Shown here piece by piece: positions 13,143 through 24,449 of a stretch of DNA of 64,000 nucleotides. Origin of the DNA: Blastomyces gilchristii SLH14081 (lineage: Eukaryota; Ascomycota; Eurotiomycetes; Onygenales; Ajellomycetaceae); NCBI RefSeq assembly GCF_000003855.2, contig NW_003101677.1, positions 1,657,506-1,721,505 on the forward strand, in the 5' to 3' direction. The notes below the pieces were generated by a model that was not told where the DNA came from, did not search any database, and worked only from the letters and a program-made list of their open reading frames with translations. The first letter of the stretch is position 1, and every line of letters starts with the position of its first letter. The position numbers and the translations under genes are program-made.

Positions 13143-15014
13143 CTTTTATACTGTGAATTCTGATAAGTCAGAATAACACAGTCTTTGCTAAGAACCTGAT
13201 TATAATAAAGATATTATCACTGTTATTTATAAGTTCTAGTCTATAAGATAATGAGTTTCTACTAAGATAAACAGTCTGCAGTGTATGTAAGAAAAAAAGA
13301 AATCATGCTCTTATTAAAGCTAAAAAATAAGAAATAAAAATAGAGCTGTGAACACAATTTAGAGATCAATAAAGAAAAAATAAAGAAAACTTAAATTCAT
13401 ATTCTTAATATCTGTAATACTTAATTTTCTTATAACTATTAATTTCTCTCTTCAAAGAAGCAGAGAGTATTATATCTATAATACAGATAATTGTTATATT
13501 TAATATGAAGATCATTAGAAATGCACAGACTTCAGAAGAGCTGAATATCAGAGTGTGTATAGTTATAGCAGAATCTTGAGAGCTGACTGTCTGTATGTGT
13601 AATCAGATATCTCTTATAAAGCTGTGTCTACTTTTCTAGTTATGCTGAAGTATTCAGCTCAGAAATAATTAAGATATGAAGAGAGAGCTTATCTGCTCAG
13701 GTTAACTTCTGTCATGAATTCATGACATTTGTATTGTCTTGATTACCTGGATTTTGCAGATACCTAGAAACTCATCTCTCATTGACAATGAGATTGCAGA
13801 AATGTGCTGCAGCGCGAGAACCATTAATAGAAAACCTAGATATATTTACATATACCTGATCAGAGATTGTGCAGGCAGAGAAGAGATAATCATAGATCTG
13901 TGAGACTGCAGAAGACACTGACAACACTGAGAGCTTTGTAAGAACTGTCAACTAGAGTCTGTAAGAAATTACTTATAAGAAGACTTACAGTAAAGAAAGA
14001 GACTGCACTACTTAAAGTCAGAAGCTGATCTGAGAGAGACATGAAGTTGATCACTGATCTGAAGATTGAGTGTGATAACAGAGCTGAGAGAAATGAAGAC
14101 ACTGTCATGAGCAGTGATGTCTCTACTTCACCAGCTGATAAAAAGTAATCAGAGAAGTCATGAGAATACTCACAAGAAGCTCAGCAGCAGTCAGACATTA
14201 TTTATAAAGATATTAAAATTGAAAAATTTTTATTCTTGAGAAGTTCTTGAATCAATATATGAATATTGTTAGAAATACTCTCTCTCTATCATCTGAGTGA
14301 AAACACTTCACAGATGAATGAGAATACTCACAGTTTATAAGAATGAGAGCTGTTATAGAAAAAGAGAAAAGAAGATAAGATTTTATAAACAGATCTGAGA
14401 TATTTATACTACTCTAGAGAGATTTACTTACACTGTGAATGATTCTGTAAAACAGTCAGATCACTCTAGTAAATAAGAGTGATTATAAATCACAGATCTG
14501 AATCTTTCTATGTGACTATAAAGAGTGATTGCAGACTATGAATATCTTGATTCTATAATTCTACAGAGTTGATGAAAGAATGAACAATTCCTCACAATTC
14601 TACAGTGTTAAAGAATAATGATTTACAAGAATGAGTGAAATATTAACTTATAAATACTTCTCTTTGATAGAAATAATCTTACAGAGAGTGATTCATCTGT
14701 GAGATGAATCTGTGTGATAATTATATAAGAGTCTCATGAAAATGATTAAGAGTTAACTGAAACTCTTCTGTATGAAAGATATGAGATAAATCTATGTAAT
14801 AGTCAGAGAAGAATCTATAGATTACAAAGAATCTCATGAAATAAGAAACTGAGTGACAGACTCTTTTCTCTTTATAATAAGAAGGGATTTTTTCTCACTG
14901 AGATTTTTTATAGATATGAAGAGTTTTTAGTGAGTATCACTGCAGTGCTGAGCTGATTCTATGAAGTTACTCAGTGAAAGGCTTCACAGACAAAGCCTTA
15001 GAGAGAAGAGAATA
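13143..15014 (+). mobile_element. 3' tail of the outer chromovirus
   Basis: Continues the outer element after the nested copy and aligns along its whole length with 11058-12885. It carries the decayed ORF3 counterpart (about 13640-14260) and a polypurine tract at 15000-15012. Near 14560-14605 it has about 36 bp absent from the inner copy, between two occurrences of ATTCTACA. This accounts for the length difference between the two elements. Confidence 0.9.
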
Positions 15015-15271
15015 TGTAAGAAATCTCACTTCTTACAGATTCTTTATCTCTATTTCTATCTCTTATGTAATCAATAGAGCTAGCAGCTCTTGACTACACA
15101 CAACTATATAGACTGAAGTTCATGAATACTATTCATAACTCAGCTTGAATGCTATTATACATTTAATCTCTACATTTATCTTTCTATCATGAATACTTCT
15201 AGTAGTTAACAGTACATATCACATCAAGCTGCAAACACCCGAATAACCGCCTGCGAGTACTTATTCTTACA
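15015..15271 (+). repeat. Chromovirus 3' LTR (outer copy)
   Basis: 257 bp, TGTAAGAAATCTCACTTCTTAC...CTTATTCTTACA, followed by the target duplication GAACT at 15272-15276. Confidence 0.93.
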
Positions 15272-15276
15272 GAACT

Positions 15277-16007
15277 GCTATCAGTATTACAGCTTTTAAT
15301 GAGATGATAATAATCAGCTGCTATACTATATTCATAACAAAACTTCCTGTCTCTGCATACTATGAAAGCTGCAGACAATTATACTAGTTTAAGTCTATGA
15401 TTATGAAAAACACAGCAGTACTATACAAACATTCTATCATCTGCAACATCAAATCTTTATCTCAAAGCTTAAGAAAATAATTGCTAAATATACAAATCAG
15501 TGCTCTGTCTGTTAAATTACAGTGTCTTATTATCATTAATAATTCAAACAGCTACATCTTATAGACACTTTCAAAGAGCTGTTTATCTCTCTTTCAATGA
15601 ATTTCATCACAGACTTGTCTCAGTTAAATAATTTATACAATATACTGCTTACTGTGACAGATAAGTTTTTCAAATATATTTGACTTATCTTAGATAGAAA
15701 GAATGATTCAGTCAAACATTGAGCTGTAAAATTTTTTAATGAAATTATCTGTTTTTGAGAAATTTTCAAGCAGTTGATAGCAGATCAGAATCACTGATTT
15801 CTCAATACATTTTGAAAAGAACTTTTTCAGTGTTTCAATACCACTCTGTGTCTCACAACTGTCTATTATTCAAGTATAAATGAATAAGTGAAGTGCATTA
15901 ATCAAACTGTGAAAATTATCTTATAATCATTGCTAGTTGATGAATCTATAACTACATGAGATACACTTCTTCTGCAGATTAAGTTTAGTATTAATACAGT
16001 AACTTCA
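15277..16007. other. AT-rich stretch, nothing recognised
   Basis: No open frame above background and no similarity to the other repeats of the window that I can see. It is the interval between the chromovirus and the MITE. Confidence 0.5.
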
Positions 16008-16015
16008 GAGATCAC

Positions 16016-16521
16016 TAGACTGACCGTGTGACCGTGTCTGGGACCAGGACCAGATTTTTTGATAGTCTCATTACCAATTCGACTGATCTCATTACACGGT
16101 TTTAACATTAGATAGTAGTCTCATACTGTCCCAGTGAGACTTACTGTCTACTCTTGTCACATTTTCCAAATGAGACCATGATTTCCACTTCTCAATTTAA
16201 ATTATTTTTATTGCTTTAAATGACTTTAAATCTCATTTGAGTGTTATCAAAAAGTGTTACTTTTTAAAAAATTAAAAATAGTCTAAAAAAAACCTTAAAA
16301 TGTCTAAAAATAGTAACTTTATGCCAAGAATGAGACTAAATGGGATTAAATGAGATCACTTTCTCATTTTTTTCAAGTCATGGTTCCATTTTAAGATCTG
16401 ATATATAGTCACTTTGCATGTTTTTTTAATAGCTAGTCCCAGCGGAATTCACGCCAAGAAATGTATAGGACCAGACCAAATGAGATCAAATGTGAAATTC
16501 ATGGTCTCAGCGGCCAGTCTA
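16016..16521 (+). mobile_element. 506-bp MITE with 8-bp target duplication
   Basis: The left end is TAGACTGACC and the right end GGCCAGTCTA, a 10-bp inverted repeat with one mismatch. It is flanked by GAGATCAC on both sides (16008-16015, 16522-16529). It has no coding capacity. Both ends extend in similarity (GACCGTGTGACCGTGTCTG on the left; GATCAAATGTGAAATTCATG on the right) to the 6.9-kb transposon at 32980-39870, so it looks like a deletion derivative or a parasite of that element. The 8-bp duplication and the TAG ends fit hAT or KDZ-type transposons. Confidence 0.85.
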
Positions 16522-16529
16522 GAGATCAC

Positions 16530-17114
16530 TGATCAGACACTCTTTGCAGTTCTTTATAAAGTTAAGTTAATACTTATCTTCACTTCTCAGCTGTGCAACC
16601 AGCTCTTCTCTGTGAATAACTTTATAAACTTCTGTTCTCAGCTCTGTCAATAAGTTCTCAATACTCTTACTATAACAAGAGTCAGAATGTTCTTATATTT
16701 TAACAGTAATTATCAATCAGTAGAGCTTTTTGAACAGGCCTATCTACAGATAGTATGAAAAGGTAAACATGATTACACTATCTCAGAACAATCTGCTCTT
16801 TATCTGATCAAAGTCAGCTCATTCTACATAATTGAAAAAGTCAGCTCATTAATCTACTACCTGCAATTACCTCTGTAATTTCACAGTATTCACTCAGTTA
16901 TATTCATTATTCATTTGAAACTCTATATATTAGATGAATTTAATTGACTGCTACTTACTGAATCAGATCACATTACGAATGATAATGAATTTTAAGAAGT
17001 TGAAGAAATTGTGAACTTCTACATACATGAAGAATTTCACAAGCAGCAATTAAAGATATAATAAAGTCAGGGAAAAGAATCATGAGAAGATTATGATATT
17101 CTTATATAAGATTA
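16530..17114. other. AT-rich stretch, nothing recognised
   Basis: No supported gene or repeat. It lies between the MITE and the 1-kb SINE. Confidence 0.5.
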
Positions 17115-17128
17115 CTCTCAGATAGTAT

Positions 17129-18124
17129 TATTATTATTATTATTCTTCAATTATAGATGTATGCAGTCAGAGACTGTGATATCTATCTGAGAATTAAAAG
17201 TTCTCAGAGTTTTTCCTATATCTATTAAGAGAACTATCATACATTCACTAATTTCAGATACACAAAATCAGAAAATTCCAGCTCAGAATATAAAAACTGT
17301 TTACAAATTGCAGTGTTTTAACATCTTCTGATACTTTGAAATCATTTGACAATATCATGACAAAAGAAAAGAGAACACAGTCTTAAAGACTACAGGCGCT
17401 AGTCACCCGCAGAATGCACCTTAAGCTAATTACATTTAACTCTCTATAATTAACTGATCACTGTGTCTGTTCTCTCAGGCCAGTCACTAATTTCCAGGGG
17501 TGTTAGTTAGTGGCTGCCACCACTCACTTGATGATGTACACATCAAGCTTCTGGTTGCTGATCTCAGTCTCATTAGATGCTCATAGGCCTATCAATCAGC
17601 TGTTATGGCCTCACTCTGTATTAGGGACTAATCATAGGCTTGATGACTGCAGTTCTCTCTGTCAGTATTAGGAATTGACAGTGAGCTTACAGGCTCTAGC
17701 CTATCAGAGTGCCCTGTCTAGAGCCTAGATGCATGTCTAGGTCTGCTAGTCAGATAGTTTTCAAAATCATTCTCTGTATTTGAGAGAGAGCTAGGCTTCA
17801 ATGACAGCCCTAGTTAGGAACTTGCTTAAGTAGTGTATAACCACTACAGTAGGCTTGGCTCTATATTGTTAGAACCTTGACAGATGCACAGTAGAATAGT
17901 GGGACATTGGCACTTCATGCTGGCCCTGGTGGGTGTTCACAGGATCTCACTTAACTAGTGACTTGGCTTGCAGTAGAGAGTTCTACCCTGCACCAAGCCT
18001 TACTAATTAGGCTCAGCCCCTATTACATAGGGGCTTTCATGGGTAAGAAGTGGCAGGTGCCAGCGGTGGGATTCGAACCCACGCACCCCTAATGTGTGCG
18101 GCCTTGGTTACCAGTCTTACCAAG
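17129..18124 (-). mobile_element. tRNA-headed 1-kb retroposon (SINE family B), copy 1
   Basis: On the minus strand the head at 18124 reads CTTGGTAAGACTGGTAACCA with a perfect B-box, GGTTCGAATCC, at about 18070-18080. The first tRNA bases seem to be missing. The 3' end is (AAT)n at 17129-17150. The exact 14-bp duplication CTCTCAGATAGTAT brackets it (17115-17128, 18125-18138). The terminal 250 bp (17151-17400) match the 3' end of the LINE at 28278-28535. The middle (17400-18050) is only lightly mutated. It has no significant ORF and would depend on the LINE for mobility. At 996 bp it is long for a SINE. Confidence 0.82.
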
Positions 18125-18201
18125 CTCTCAGATAGTATACCACTGAGATAATATAAGATAATATACTCAGTGTCAACAAACCTAACTTCTCTTACCTTGT
18201 A

Positions 18202-18527
18202 TGTCATAAAAAGTATGTATGTGGCGGGCTGCGCCCGATCAATCATATAGACTATTCCGTTACACTTCATAGATTCTTCCGCTCCACTCTCGAACGCGTA
18301 CGCTCCGATTCTCGGCCATTCTCGATCACCGATCCTCGGCCGCCACGAACGCGTATAGATTCTTCCGCCCCGAAGCTCCACCGCATACGCCACCACATAT
18401 GTGTATAAATATTCACTCCGATCGCTGATTTCTACACTTTCTCTTTCTTTCCTTCTCTAACGTTTTTCTCTTTGTTATATAAGACCTATCAATATTATAC
18501 TGATCTATTCAGCGTAGGCCTCTTACA
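18202..18527. repeat. GC-richer island, possible solo LTR
   Basis: 326 bp starting TGTCATAA and ending CTCTTACA, flanked by TTGTA and ATGTA (4 of 5 bases match). It is full of intact CpG (for example CGAACGCGTACGCTCCG at about 18292-18308), unlike everything around it. A short, fully decayed relative lies at about 25410-25470 (ATAAACTATTCTATTACACT against ATAGACTATTCCGTTACACT here), showing that it is repetitive. The orientation of the parent element is unknown and the LTR call is tentative. Confidence 0.45.
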
Positions 18528-18796
18528 ATGTATCTTAGATTGCACTGATATCAAGAACAATATCTTTTTTTCTGTAGAGAGATAATATCATATATACACA
18601 ATCACAAGTTATTTATACATGTAACTCACGTGTTATTCATGTGTTTATACATGTATTCACATGTTACATGTATAAATATATTATACATGTAACTCTCAGT
18701 ATGTCTGTATATTCTAAGAATCACTTATCTTTTCTAATCTTTTCTCATTCTTCTTCTAGCTATTCTACTTAGAGAAATCAACTATCTATTATATTA

Positions 18797-21700
18797 CTGA
18801 TTATCTAGTATAACAAATCAAAGTATTATATTCAATAATTAATTATTTAATATAATTAAAGAGTCTGAATAGTTATTTTATATATTAAACTTTATTATAT
18901 TTTAATATTCTATATTATATTCAGTGATGTAACTGATTTATTTATTTATTAAATATTATGAAATTATTATTATTATTTAGAGAAGATATAAATTATATTA
19001 GTAATATTTTAAATATAATATTTAAATTATTAATTAATATATTTAAAATTAATAGTAATATTATTAAAAAGCATTATTAAAAAACAATATTAAAAAGTAT
19101 TTTTAAAAAATATTATTTTTTATAAAATAATATAAAAGTTACTTAAGTAATTACTTTCATCTTATTCTTATCTTAAGAATCAGTTATCTTATTATTTATT
19201 ATCTTAATATTAAGATTCTTTATCAGTATTTATATTATAAGTTAAATTATATAAGTAATATAGAGAATATAATCTTATTTATTATTTCAGAAATACAAAG
19301 TGAATTTTTACTTTAAGCTCTTTATTATAGTATAGTTATTTACAGTATTATCAGTTATAATTATAAGAAGACTAAGACTAATATTTTAATAGTTGTTTTT
19401 AATCACTGTTATTAATATCTCTATTATATAATTCTGAGTATAATTACTGATCAATGATTTAAATTCAATTAATATCTCTTAATAAGTTCAGTTCTTATTA
19501 ATATAATAATATATAACTCTTATAAATATAAGATTATTTATACTAGTTTATATATTCACTATAAGAGATACTCTTTAATAATTCTTCAACTCTGATTTTA
19601 GATGTTAAATATTAACTTTATAGTATATCTCAAGATTAAACTGAAGATATAATTAATGTGAAATATAAAGATTTAAATTAAGTATTTAAAGAAGTGTTCA
19701 GAATTCAGTTTTCAATTAATTAAAAAAAAAGATTCAGAGATATATATATACAAAGTAATTATTTATAAAAGTTATCAGATGAGAGTTATGAAATTAGAGT
19801 ATTAATATATAATTATTTTCACATAATTTTCTTTAAATTAGAAAGTTAGTGTTATTAAAAATTATTATTTAATAGTAACTTATCAGCTTAGTAGCAATTT
19901 TCTGATTATTTTTCTGTTATTATCTATATTCTGATGACTTCAGATGTTACAAAATTTTATCAGAGCTATAATCAGTTTATAATAAATGTTTCTAAATAAA
20001 GTTATAGTAATTATAGCAGAGAGATAACTCTTTAATAATCTATAATATAATCTATTAATAATTATTTCATAGTTTATCTCAATATTTATATTGAGTTTTT
20101 CATAAATTTCATGATCTGAAATCAGATATGAAGAATGAAGTGATTATTTATTATAATTAAAAGAGAGCATTCTATATTAAATTATAAATAACATAGACTT
20201 TGTAATTCATAGTAATTTCTTAAAGAGTTTATAAATCTTCAATAGAAGTGAAAGAAGTAAAAGAAGTAAATTCAGAAGATATAATAAAGATTTAAGAAAG
20301 ATAATAATTTATTTTTAATAAAGATAATAACTGATTACTGATATATATAAGAAGAATTATTATAAGAGAAAATAATCTTCTTTCTTAGCTTAGTTATAAT
20401 TTTAGTACTAACTCAGATTGAATATTATTAATATATAAAAGTAAATAAATAATCTTGATTAATCTCTATCATATTTCTTAAAATATATTAATATTATGAA
20501 AGAGAGTATTATCAAATTATATCATCAGATAATATTATTAAAAATATATTAATATTATAAATATTAATATTGAAAAAATATTGATACTTATATATTATGA
20601 TAATTTGTAAATTATGATAGTTAAATATATATATATATATTATTTCTAATATTGATTACAACTGATACAATAATTTTTAAAAACTTAAAATTAATTTTAA
20701 TTATTAATAATTATGAACTTATAATTAATTAATATAAAAAGAAAAAAACTTTTTCTACTTATTATCTTTCTTCTCTTTCTCATTCTTCTTATCATTCTTT
20801 ATAATTTACTTCTTATTTTCATTCTTCTTCTTCTTCTTCTTCTTATTTAAAATGATAATCATCTTAAAATCTCTCTTCACTATCTTCTTAAAGAAGAGTT
20901 TCTACTGCTCTCTCTCAGTTAAATTAATCTGTATTTTAAAATCTCACATTTTCTGATCTACTGTCTCAGGTTTCATCTCAGCAGTAAGTAGATTGATATA
21001 CTTAAAAAGTAGAGCTATCTTCTCAATATTCTGAATTATGAAGTATATTTAAGATCTGAATAAGATCTTAATTCTCTTCTTCTCTATCAGCTTCTGCTAA
21101 TTAATTAGAGAACAGAAGTATTATTAAAAATTATTATCTCTTAATAAATAAAAAACTTATCAGTTTTAACTTTTTTATCTCTTACTTTAACACTCTCTTA
21201 ATCTTCTTCTACTATTATTTATTTACAGTAATACTCTTCTTCTCTCTCTCTCTCTCTATTTTAGTTTTAAATTATTCTTAGAACTTCTTCTGATCTTATT
21301 ACTACTATATAAGACTCTTTACTATCTTCTTTTTCAATCTTTTACAGATAATGTTATTTATATTATTTCTATCCTTAGTTCAGTCTAAATCTATCAGGAG
21401 TGTTACTTAAAATTATTATTATTTTACTTTCTTACAGAGTCTTTTCAAGACATTATAACATGTCTTATAATTTGTCTTCTATTATTTAAATATCTTCTTC
21501 TTCTCTCTCTTTAATCTGTGATAGTACTTACATGTCTTAATAATTCATAGAACTGCAGAATATTTAAAGAGAGATAATATAATTAGTTTTAGTAAGTATT
21601 AAAGAGAGATAAAGATAGAAGAGACAGTCAGAAATAATATAATAATAATAATAATAATGATAATAATAATAATAATAGTAATGATAATAATAATAATAAT

Positions 21701-23325
21701 AATAATAAAAGAGAAAGTGCATTGAAATATATTACTAACTTATTAAATATAAACAGACTTAAAGAAAATATTAACAGCTTTCAGAGATATATAGAAACAG
21801 CTATAGTATTATATAGTAATATTATCTTTATTTAATACATGCACTGTTGATATTCTTTGTATACAGTTATTATATAATCTGTATCAGAAATACATGCAGA
21901 AAACAGATCTTTATTACTAGAGTGAATAATTATAGTAATTCTCTGTTTTTATATTATAAAGATAAGTTATTCTTATTTCTTTCTTCTCTCTTTTCTCTTC
22001 TTCAATCAATCACTAATTTCAAGCTAATATGAAAACTATTAAAACACTTTCAGAAACTCTCAAATTAAAGAGTATAGACTAATTAAATTTTAAATATAGA
22101 AGAAATCAAATTATCTTCTATAGATTCAATTACTTATTTCTCACTTAAATAAAATAGTAGTCATGTTCTCTTTCCTCTCTCAATCAAATGAAACATGGCC
22201 CGCGAAAAGTGAGTACTATATCAGATCATAATAACTAACACAGTCTCAGTATATAGAGCTGTATAAACACAGTGTATGCTGAACTGAAAGACTGTGTGAG
22301 TTGCAAACTAGCAGCAGCATCTTAGAGAGAGTTATACAGTGTGAAAAAGCTGCAATTCTTAGTTATATATACAGAGAATAAATTGCTGCAGTAAGTGTAT
22401 ATACATTGTATAAAAGCAATACTTTTTAATAACACTCAGTCTCTGATATTATGAAAATAGAGTCTCTTTATAAGATTTATTTTTATCAGAAGTCAGAGAA
22501 TTTTATATTCTTCAAGACTATCTTCACATATCTTATCTGTGAAATTGATGTGAAAAATCATTGATTTGAGTATTCTACTCTTGATATTATTCAAGTGACA
22601 GCAGAGTTCACTCTGATCACACTTTTTAAGTGTATATTTTCTAATTATTCACATTTATACAGATATATACTGATTATTTATTAGATAATATTAAGATAAT
22701 AACTTATTACAGTCATATTACTCTCACTGTGAGAGATATATAATTGATAATAAATATTATAAAGACTTTAAAAAGTGAGTATTTTAGAGATACTGCAGCT
22801 CTGCAATCTTGATTTTTTTTATTTTTATTTTTTATTTTTTTCTTTTTCTTTTATTTTTCTTTTCTTTTTCTTTTTATTTTTTTTTATGATGATTTTTTCT
22901 TTTTTTTATTTTATTTTTTGTTTTTTTGTTTTTTTTGTATTTTATATTTTTTTTATAATTAAAATTATATGAATTATAATCTGTATTTAGAAAAATAATA
23001 ATATTTAATAACACTCTCTATTAAATTTTCAATAAATGAGGACTATGTTATAATATTATGTAAGTAAGAAATGATTTCATAATCTTATTTAATATCATTC
23101 TCAATAATGAAATCAGAATGAAAATATAACTAAGAATTTAAATATATTCTTTATCTGAAACTAGACTTTTATTTGAAAAGGGAATCTGAGAGCTTTAATA
23201 TTTGAAATAACATGATTTGAAATCAATGTAATGAATATAAATTATAATCAAAAGTAATGCTTTTAGATAATATAATAACTGTAAAGTTTAATTTTAATCT
23301 CAGACACAGTTATATAATCAGTCTA
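18797..23325 (-). mobile_element. Inverted, truncated copy of the large DNA transposon
   Basis: Reverse-complement similarity to 32980-38608 of the transposon at 32980-39870 runs through this whole block, apart from the SINE present only in that copy. Landmarks in mirror order: T-rich block 22810-22960 against A-rich 33360-33480; TAA-rich microsatellite 21640-21710 against 34575-34700; CTT run near 20830 against AAG run near 35500; TA run near 20630 against 35700. The end at 23325 reads TCAGTCTA, the terminal repeat. The other terminus (about 1.3 kb) is absent. It is much more AT-rich than its partner and has no usable ORF. Confidence 0.8.
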
Positions 23326-23530
23326 ATTACTCTCTTTCTCTATTACTCTCTTTCTCTATTACTCTCTTTTATCTCTTTCACTCTCTACTCTCTACTCTCT
23401 ATCTTCTCTATTACTACTATTATCTCTATCACTTCTATCACTGTCTTCTTCTATTACTCTCTATCACTCTCTTTTACTCTGTATTAGCTCTATCATCTCT
23501 TTCACTTCTTTCACTTCTTTCACTCTCTAG
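23326..23530. repeat. Pyrimidine microsatellite
   Basis: Imperfect (TCTATTACTCTCTT)n and CTCT/TCAC tracts. They directly follow the transposon terminus, so its target duplication there cannot be judged. Confidence 0.75.
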
Positions 23531-23641
23531 TCTCTTTACTGTTTTTATTAGTCTCTCTCTATTACTCTCTTTTATCTTATATCACCTCTATCACTATTCT
23601 CAGATTTAGAGAAAAGTATAAGAAATATAAATACTATAAAG

Positions 23642-24449
23642 TAGACTGATTACTGAGATTATAAATTTCATATTTAATTTCATTTAATCTGATCTTATAC
23701 ATTTCTTAATATAAATTATACTGAGACTAATTATTAAAAAAACATGTAAAGTAACTATATATCAGATCTTAAAATAAGATTATAACTTAGAAAAAATAAG
23801 AAAGTGATTTCATTTAATCTTATTTAGTCTTATTCTTAGTATAAAGTTACTATTTTTAGATATTTTAAGGTTTTTTTTAGACTATTTTTAATTTTTTAAA
23901 AAGTAACACTTTTTAACAATACTTAAATAAGATTTAAAGTCATTTAAAGTAATAAAAATAATTTAAATTGAGAAGTGAAAATTATAGTCTTATTTGAAAA
24001 ATATAATAAGTGTAGATAGTAAGTCTTACTAAGACAGTATAAAACTAGACTAGCTGCTGAGATCATGAATTTCACATTTGATTTCATTTGATCTGATCTC
24101 ATACATATCTTGGCGTGAATCCCGCTGGGACTAGTTATTAAAAAAACATGTAAAGTGACTATATATGAGATCTTAAAATGAAATCATGACTTGAAAAAAA
24201 TGAGAAAGTAGTCTCACTTGATTTCATTTAGTCTCATTCTTGACATAAAGTTACTATTTTTAGACATTTTAAGGTTTTTTTTAGACTATTTTTAATTTTT
24301 TAAAAAGTAATACTTTTTGATAATGCTCAAATGAGATTTAAAGTCATTTAAAGCAATAAAAATAATTTAAATTGAGAAGTGGAAATCATAATCTCATTTG
24401 AAAAATGTGATAAGAGTAGACAGTAAGTCTCACTGAGATAGTATGAAAC
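23642..24449 (-). mobile_element. Tandem pair of MITE-like units (about 404 bp each)
   Basis: Two head-to-tail units (23642-24045, 24046-24449) are reverse-complement relatives of the MITE at 16016-16521. Each starts TAGACT and ends near GTATAAAAC or GTATGAAAC, lacking the last roughly 90 bp of the 506-bp element. The left unit is clearly more AT-mutated than the right one. Simple transposition does not readily give a direct tandem, so duplication or insertion of one into the end of the other is likely. Confidence 0.75.

Larger units (their letters stand above)
810..15271 (+). mobile_element. Ty3/gypsy chromovirus, outer copy, split by a nested copy
   Basis: The outer LTRs lie at 810-1066 and 15015-15271 and are bracketed by the 5-bp duplication GAACT (805-809, 15272-15276). 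Its gag-pol runs 1067-5932. The element is then interrupted by a whole second element (5933-13142) and resumes at 13143-15014. Without the insert it is about 7.25 kb. Reverse transcriptase, RNase H, integrase and chromodomain occur in the order typical of chromoviruses. All frames are broken by TGA, TAG and TAA codons that look like transitions from CGA/TGG, CAG and CAA. It is a dead copy. Confidence 0.93.

Noticed and set aside
16016..16521. Helitron, because of the CTAG 3' end
   Set aside because: The inverted terminal repeats and an exact 8-bp target duplication are incompatible with a Helitron.
18037..18396. 119-codon minus-strand ORF
   Set aside because: It spans the tRNA head of a SINE and the putative solo LTR across the SINE target duplication, and has no domain. 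It is a chance frame in two unrelated repeats.
22775..22972. 65-codon Phe-rich ORF, possibly a membrane peptide
   Set aside because: It is a translation of a T-rich tract inside the decayed transposon; the mirrored copy at 33275-33580 gives a Lys-rich ORF.
17111..23333. ATTACTCT on both sides as target duplication of the left transposon copy
   Set aside because: The right-hand site is in a (TATTACTCTCTT)n microsatellite and the left-hand one is not next to a TIR.
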